Part shown: piece after piece, positions 58,493 to 64,000 of the stretch
How the letters are laid out: the number at the start of each line of letters is the position of its first letter
Numbering within the stretch: the first letter of the stretch is position 1
Source: Myrica gale
Taxonomy: Eukaryota; Streptophyta; Magnoliopsida; Fagales; Myricaceae
Direction: 5' to 3'
Assembly: GCA_963930655.1 (NCBI GenBank)
Contig: OZ005616.1
Span: 10,196,001-10,260,000, forward strand
DNA length: 64,000 nucleotides
Notes under the pieces: model-generated
The model's input: the letters and a program-made list of their open reading frames with translations, nothing else
Database searches by the model: none
What the model was told of the DNA's origin: nothing
Program-made: the position numbers and the translations under genes

Positions 58493-59833
58493 TCAGCGGT
58501 ACTGAACCAAGTTTAGCGTATTGGTAGCAGCAGTTCTCCACATCGACTTCATGTTGAAGTTTTCTGCACTCATCATGAGCATCTCTCTAGCTTTACTGAG
58601 CAAATCTACACTATCCCTTTGGATATCTAGTCGCTTCGGGCATTTAAGTAAGTTAATATACGTCTCCAAGTCATGAACACATGAAGGGTTTTGCATATTG
58701 AAGAAGTTGAGGACTAATTCAACACCCACATGAGCATAACATGAACAGCTCCATGGTAACTCGTATCTCCCCCCGAAAACCCTAAAGTTCTCGTTGAATA
58801 CAACCCCGGGCATCTTTGTGATGGGGTCATTGACATTCACTACTCTCAAGACTTTAACGCCCAATTCCTCGCACCGACGCTTGAAATCAGCATTCCCAAC
58901 TCTCGGGCCTCCAAATGAAAATACTGTGATTGGGATGGCTCGGACTTGATGCTCTTTGTTCAATCCGAGCTCTGCGATATCGTAAGCAAGCAGGAGAGCC
59001 AGAGAGCTCCCCATGCTATGCCCTGCCAATGTGATGCTGAGTTCCTCACCTTTGTACTTGGCTATTAGCCGAGATACCTCGGAAAGAAGCTGTTCACGGC
59101 AACTTCCAAGACCAAATTTGCTGGAACTCTCTTCCGAAGTGTATAGGCTCAGAAATCCAGCCTCCACCTTCACATCAGGCCGCGGATTATGCGGGTCAAG
59201 ACGTGCAGGAGTCAGTGAGCTCATTAGGTTTGCGACCCATTCGGGGTTAGTTACTGTTCCCCGAAATGTAATGAGTATATCTCTCCTCCCAAGCCTCCTG
59301 ACGGAGTCATCGGAAGACACGGCAACATATCCAATCCACCGTCCACAAGAAGCACCATTTTGAATCGGAATATTGATGTCAGGGGTAGCGTAGATGTACT
59401 TGGTTACTTCGTAACCAGAATTTTCCATGCCGACCTCTCTGAACATGTTTTTCTTCCCATATTTGCAATTCAAGTAGCGTTTCGAGTTGGGGTCGACATC
59501 AAACGCCTTGTAACATGCGGTGACAAACTCCCCGTAGCGGATAATCTCTTCCCGGAGAAGCGGGTGCAAAGGTTCCATAAGGTCTTCCCAGTCGTTTGAT
59601 CCATGAATCTCTTTCCACAGATGAGCTAAACTCGAGCTATAACTTTTGAGGGTTCTGGTTGCCACTGCCGTCGCTACAAGAGAAGCAGCAACTGACACAC
59701 TGGCGGACGAGGTCCCACTTTTCTTGGGCAAAGGCACCAGCCCAAAAGAATGCGACCGGGGCCTAATGTTTTCTGAAAATGTGAAATGGTTCGTATTCAT
59801 ACATGGGTTTGGCATAGAAGCTGTGGTAGCCAT
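58493..59833 (-). CDS. Class-3 lipase, phospholipase A1-I beta 2 type, likely plastidial
   Basis: A single exon of 446 residues. Members of this group hydrolyse the sn-1 ester of phospholipids and galactolipids in plastids and can feed fatty acids into jasmonate and stress pathways. The first 55-60 residues are Ser/Ala/Thr-rich with few acidic residues, as in a transit peptide. The nucleophile elbow is GHSMG (271-275, Ser273). The likely acid is Asp336 in [10 protein letters not shown] and the likely His is His387 in CVHDLETY. The oxyanion region is ITFRGT (188-193). Signatures [16 protein letters not shown] and GGPRVGN are typical. Intact frame and full length; relatives reach 470-520 residues mostly through longer ends. 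It closely resembles my memory of Arabidopsis At4g16820, but a DAD1/DGL-type paralog cannot be excluded. Confidence 0.92.
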   Translation of the reverse strand: MATTASMPNPCMNTNHFTFSENIRPRSHSFGLVPLPKKSGTSSASVSVAASLVATAVATRTLKSYSSSLAHLWKEIHGSNDWEDLMEPLHPLLREEIIRYGEFVTACYKAFDVDPNSKRYLNCKYGKKNMFREVGMENSGYEVTKYIYATPDINIPIQNGASCGRWIGYVAVSSDDSVRRLGRRDILITFRGTVTNPEWVANLMSSLTPARLDPHNPRPDVKVEAGFLSLYTSEESSSKFGLGSCREQLLSEVSRLIAKYKGEELSITLAGHSMGSSLALLLAYDIAELGLNKEHQVRAIPITVFSFGGPRVGNADFKRRCEELGVKVLRVVNVNDPITKMPGVVFNENFRVFGGRYELPWSCSCYAHVGVELVLNFFNMQNPSCVHDLETYINLLKCPKRLDIQRDSVDLLSKAREMLMMSAENFNMKSMWRTAATNTLNLVQYR

Positions 59834-59924
59834 TGCAGCTTTATGACCCAGAGAGAGAGAGAGATTATGGTGGACGGTGCGGGGATTTTACAGATGGAGG
59901 GAATAAACTGAAGGAGTCTGGTGG

Positions 59925-59931
59925 ATATATA
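59925..59931 (-). promoter_or_regulatory. TATA box of the lipase gene
   Basis: TATATAT on the minus strand, 92 bases upstream of the lipase ATG. It implies a 5' UTR of about 60 bases containing a (CT)n-rich stretch near 59850. Confidence 0.5.
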
Positions 59932-62900
59932 GGAGGCGGAGGACTACGATATTGTTTGTGTGCATGTGGAGTCGCAGAAGATCAAAGGTGAACAGAGAGA
60001 AAAAGAAAATGCATGTTTGGCGAGTATTTGACTGAGATCCTTAAAAAAAAAAACAAATTCCAATGTTTTATTGATGGTCGGTTGCGGTATATAGTCTCGC
60101 GTTCGTGGCGTTTTCTCAATCGCTGTTGCGGCGGGGGTTGAAAAAGAGCATGAAATAATAGAAAACCAATGAACGCCTTTATAGTCAGCGTCACTGGCCA
60201 AGGCATGCTTGCCTGCTTGGAGGGGGAATTAGTTTATTTCCTCCCCCACTGTGGTTGACTTTCATTTATTAATAGAAGATTGAATGGGAATATAATTTCA
60301 CGGGCTTAATTCTACCCTTTGAAAAGTAACTCTTTTTGACACATCTCACACACCTTTTATTGCATAACTTTTATTTCCATTTTAGATATATAAGTCTATA
60401 ACAACAAGTATTATGGAGAAGAAGACCTAGAGTGGAGAAGACTAGGTGATATTTGAGTGTCAAAATTTGAGATATGAGAATTAATGAAAAAGTGAAGATA
60501 GAGAATATTTGAATACATTTTTTATATTTTTATAATAGAAAATAATTTTATTTTTTAATTAACCGAACTAATGCCAAACTTTTGTCACTCAGACACTTAC
60601 AGCTATAAAAACTATTTGATTCAATGAAACAACGTATATATGGCTAACATTATGTGTTAATTAAAGATATAATTAGGATGTCAGTTGCTTATGTGGCATG
60701 ACGCTGGTTACGACTCCTGTATTGAAGTAGGACGGTATTAGAATTCCAATAGATCCTATTAAGTCTTCCCTAATTTCCATCAAGAGAAAATGAAAAGAAA
60801 AGAAAAAACCAGAAGAGTAGGATTAATGAATGAAGGAATTGCTGGGCCTAATTTCACCCCCTGCCCCCTTTTCAATTTTGAGAAATTTTTTTATGAATAT
60901 TGATATTTAATATTGCTGTGATTACTTGTTTCAACCAATATTCCCTTCAGTCACCCCGTTTAAGAAATTAATTTAACGCACGCTTTGTGCGCGTGCTTAA
61001 GATTTGCGTTTTGATGAGATAATTTGGGCGGTGTTAACTGGGGGAACAGGCACTATGAACCTTCACTGGGTAAAGCAATTATATTCAACGCGGCCAGTTG
61101 GTGATGGGTCTTCGGCCGTCAGGTGGGCGCAGGAGCCATCCCCAATCCCCAATCCCATATATAGCCAGTGACGATCGACCTTTTAGCTTTGCTCATCCAT
61201 GTGTGCTATTGGCTGGAAAAGTATGTGGCATCAACCCTTTTAAAGATCCTATGGGCCTATATTGGCCACCGTACACTACGTGTTGTCCACTTTTGACTGC
61301 CATGTCATCTGTGGCATACATATATACCATGTTGGGAGTGCCAAAAGCATTAAACACACGTTTGACATTTACTATTTTAATTAGAATGTCGAGTGGATGT
61401 CTCACATCTCTCGTGCATATTTGTTTAAGTGGAGGACACAATGGGCTATGCGTTTCTTCTGGTGAAAATATGTTTGGGACCTTTTTCCGACCATGCATGT
61501 TTTCTATAGAACTTGTTCAGACAAGACTCATGGTAATTTAAAAGAGTTTGGATCTGTGAGGTCGCTTGTTGGAAGTGAGAAAGATGAGTACATATATATG
61601 TAGATCTTTTGTGGAACAAATTTTAAGTGTTCATATATAGATGGATCGTTTGATTAGATTCAATTTCACACTTGGTAGGTAGATTAATGTCAGAAACATA
61701 GAGACTGGAGATTAATGTTTGGTATTAATAGATATATATATATACATGTATTTGATTGGGTTTCTACGGTTAAAAAAATTCATGTTGCACTCCTTAATTC
61801 TGTCTTTGGATTCTAGAACAAATTTTTGTACGCTAACTATTTAATTATTATGTTGGCTCTAATTATCTTAGAACAACGTAACATTAGCCTATTAAGGTTT
61901 GACATGTAATGTACCATTTAGTTCAAATAATGGTCAATTTGTGGGACTTAGTTTAAATAAGCTTGCCTTACTACACCTGATATTGTTCACAGATTAGTCA
62001 ATTGTTTTTATTTTAGCCAAATTGCACCCACAACCGGCCTTCAGGTATTTGAAAGTTACAAATTGGTCCACGAGGTAACAAAGCAGACATTTAGCTCCCG
62101 AAGCTCATAGTTTTGTACAAAAAGACCCTTATGTCAAACCAATCCTGTTACGCCACATGCCTACTTAGCACTTATCCTGTCAACCTTTTATGCCGCGTCA
62201 TTGCAACATCATGTGACCTTACAAGAAAAAAACCCAAAGTTTTGTCCTCTACCCATCCCGATGATCCACCTCCCCCATTCTCCTCCAAAATCCCAAACAC
62301 AATGGAACCCTAATCCCCAATTTTCAAACTTCACAACCGTCCCCAACTTTTCTCATTGCCTCCTCCTGCGACCCATACCCAATATATGAGCATAAGTGGA
62401 TTCTGTTTCGTACTCCTCCCATTTTGGACTATCCCAATGACCAGTTGCACAGAAATCGTGTGGTCAATTGCTGAAGCCTCCACTGCGCCAATGCGAGCTT
62501 CGTGCCTGCAAGAGGATGTCATTAATATATGGAAACTCGGGATGAAGATTCTATGGGTGTCCCATGTACATGAATAGCTTGGTAAGCTTTCTCCCCCATT
62601 CATAAATGTTCATTGTCCGGTAGAGGTAAATTTTGTAAACCAATATACGTAGAGTCAAAATTTTATTGGTTCAACTTGTGAGATTCAAGTTGGGTACACA
62701 AGCATTCGCAATTTTTGATTAAGGAGGAAACAAAATGTAGAGTTGTTGAGGACACAAGCTTTTTAAATTTTTGATTCAATTTTTAATTTTGTAAACCAGT
62801 GTAGAGTCTAAAAAAGATGGATAGTTTAGACTTGATTTTCCATATTTGTATTTGATGTAACAAATTTCAAGAAATGGAAAATGCAGACCTGCTTATTTAA

Positions 62901-63278
62901 TCATGCTTTCATGTGACATTTTTGACAAGCAATAATTGTGACCAATTGTCCACTTCATTAGTTTTGACAGAAAGAGAGCACATGCAATTTTTTCCAGTGG
63001 GTTGACCTTGTAACCTGTCAATGAGGTGAAGAGGTACTACCTTCGATGATGAAGAAAATGAAGGGGGGTGGAAGAGGAAGATCCAAGGTCGAAGGCAAAA
63101 CATAATCTGTTGGTTTGGTGGTCGATTAGATCTTGGACCTTCAGTTTAGTTCTTTTTCTAATGATTCTTTCTATTTGGTGTAGTGTGTGTATAGTTTGCT
63201 TGTTGGATTAAAATGAAGTTGTGTAGTGTAGTTTGGTTGTAGTAGTGTCGTGCAGTTGTGCTACATAACTTGGTTCAC
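59932..63278. other. Lipase upstream region and gene-free spacer
   Basis: No frame with a family motif was found on either strand. A diverged dispersed-repeat copy lies near 60440-60600. A small hairpin GCACGC..GCGTGC is at about 60977-60996. 61990-62110 has phrases (AAATTGCACCC, TTACAAATTGGTCC) like one arm of a foldback repeat. TATA-like CATATATAGCC at about 61155 has no recognisable gene downstream. Confidence 0.4.
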
Positions 63279-64000
63279 TACAAGAAATATAGCTTTAGGT
63301 GACAAAATTTTGGGTGTCAAACCAAATTTTGTCACCTAAAGTTAACTTTCCCTGACAAAATATTAATTTCGTCATCCAAAACCGTTGTAAATCGTTGTTG
63401 TGACTAAGTGACAATTAGAATCGCTGCAGGGTAACAAATAAGGACTCGCTGCAGGGTAACAAATTCTAAATCGTTGTAACTAAGTGACAATTAGAATCGT
63501 CACAACTTTTATAATATCGCTGCAGGGTAACAAATTCTAAATCGTTGTAACTAAGTGACAATTAGAATCGTCACAACTTTTATAATATCGTCCGGACTCT
63601 TTTTATAGATGTTCGCACGGATATTACTAACGAATAATAATCGTTAGGATATAGTGACAAATTAAAAATCCCCATGAACACTCAATCCAGTCCGAACGTT
63701 ATCAACAACGTTCCAACGGACAAAATAACTGTGTCCGGATGGTACGAAAAAAGGTACGCACAGGTATGAATGCTTCTTCCGCGAATCATGCACAGGTATG
63801 AACACGCAACCGTCCGAACTATGAAATACCGTCTGCACGGTATAACTTCTAGAACCTTTTCGAATTGAGCATATTTAATGACATAAAATTTGATTGGACA
63901 ACGTATGAATATAAACGCTGAGAAGCGCTTGAACTCTAATAAAATACGCTCGGACGCTTCTTGAACACATTAAACCCGCAAGACTTTGTCAAAATCACAA
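63279..64000 (+). mobile_element. Left end of a CACTA transposon
   Basis: It starts CACTACAAGAAATATAGC, the classic CACTA terminus of plant En/Spm-type elements. An internal palindrome TTTAGGTGACAAAATTTTGG faces CCAAATTTTGTCACCTAAAG at once. Subterminal words such as GTCCGGAC, GTCCGAAC and GCACGG follow from 63590 on. The element continues past the window, so its coding part is not visible. Confidence 0.85.
63447..63588. repeat. 71-bp tandem duplication in the CACTA end
   Basis: CGCTGCAGGGTAACAAATTC starts at 63447 and again at 63518. The two 71-bp units look identical through TTTATAATAT. A partial third unit lies just before (63422-63446). Confidence 0.9.

Noticed and set aside
61098-61541. 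147-codon plus-strand frame behind a TATA-like word
   Set aside because: No domain or motif, an equally open frame on the other strand and no conserved feature; left unannotated as a gene.
1-64000. tRNA, rRNA and CRISPR arrays
   Set aside because: No cloverleaf with intact boxes was seen apart from the SINE, no rRNA-like stretch, and the tandem arrays are directly repeated satellites in a plant genome, not spacer-separated repeats.

Overview
The window is nuclear DNA of a flowering plant, most likely a woody eudicot. The evidence is GT-AG introns up to about 3.2 kb, three genes whose closest remembered relatives are Arabidopsis proteins, and A+T-rich intergenic DNA packed with Copia, CACTA, SINE, LINE and MITE sequences. 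The species cannot be fixed from sequence alone.

Region 1 (1-21 kb) is gene-bearing. On the plus strand lies a seven-exon pirin-like cupin gene (465-2370). On the minus strand lie a two-exon Rab GTPase of the RABA5c/ARA4 type (8462-5795) and a six-exon bHLH factor of the bHLH129/bHLH130 type (20870-11192). From memory, the Arabidopsis counterparts are three consecutive loci (At2g43120, At2g43130, At2g43140), so this looks like a conserved microsyntenic block. The introns and spacers carry a SINE with a 15-bp target-site duplication, a MITE with an 8-bp duplication, a long foldback element and several copies of a short A+T-rich dispersed repeat.

Region 2 (21-58 kb) has no confidently functional host gene. 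In order it holds: a 185-186 bp tandem array (22763-24000); a solo LTR with a 5-bp duplication (26526-27597); a foldback MITE (27634-28105); a Copia remnant (about 29720-30230); a LINE 3' fragment (about 31078-31295); a degraded CACTA-like element (about 32605-40934) broken by a gag-only LTR retrotransposon (33554-38131) and by a probable solo LTR (about 39142-40119); a degenerate A+T-rich tandem array (41095-43250); a segmental duplication whose left copy is interrupted by a full-length Copia element (44562-49581); a TRIM with a G+C-rich minisatellite inside (50534-51220); and two further Copia remnants (54895-55430 and 57478-58375).

Region 3 (58-64 kb) holds one intact intronless gene on the minus strand (59833-58493), a class-3 lipase of the phospholipase A1-I beta 2 type with a likely plastid transit peptide. 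It is followed by about 3.4 kb without a recognisable gene and by the left end of a CACTA transposon at 63279 that runs out of the window.

The four host genes do not form a pathway: one is a cupin, one acts in vesicle traffic, one in transcription and one in lipid hydrolysis. No wholly new system was found. The most interesting material is structural: nested insertions with visible empty sites, microhomology deletions inside LTRs, a gag-only retrotransposon and two unusual tandem arrays.
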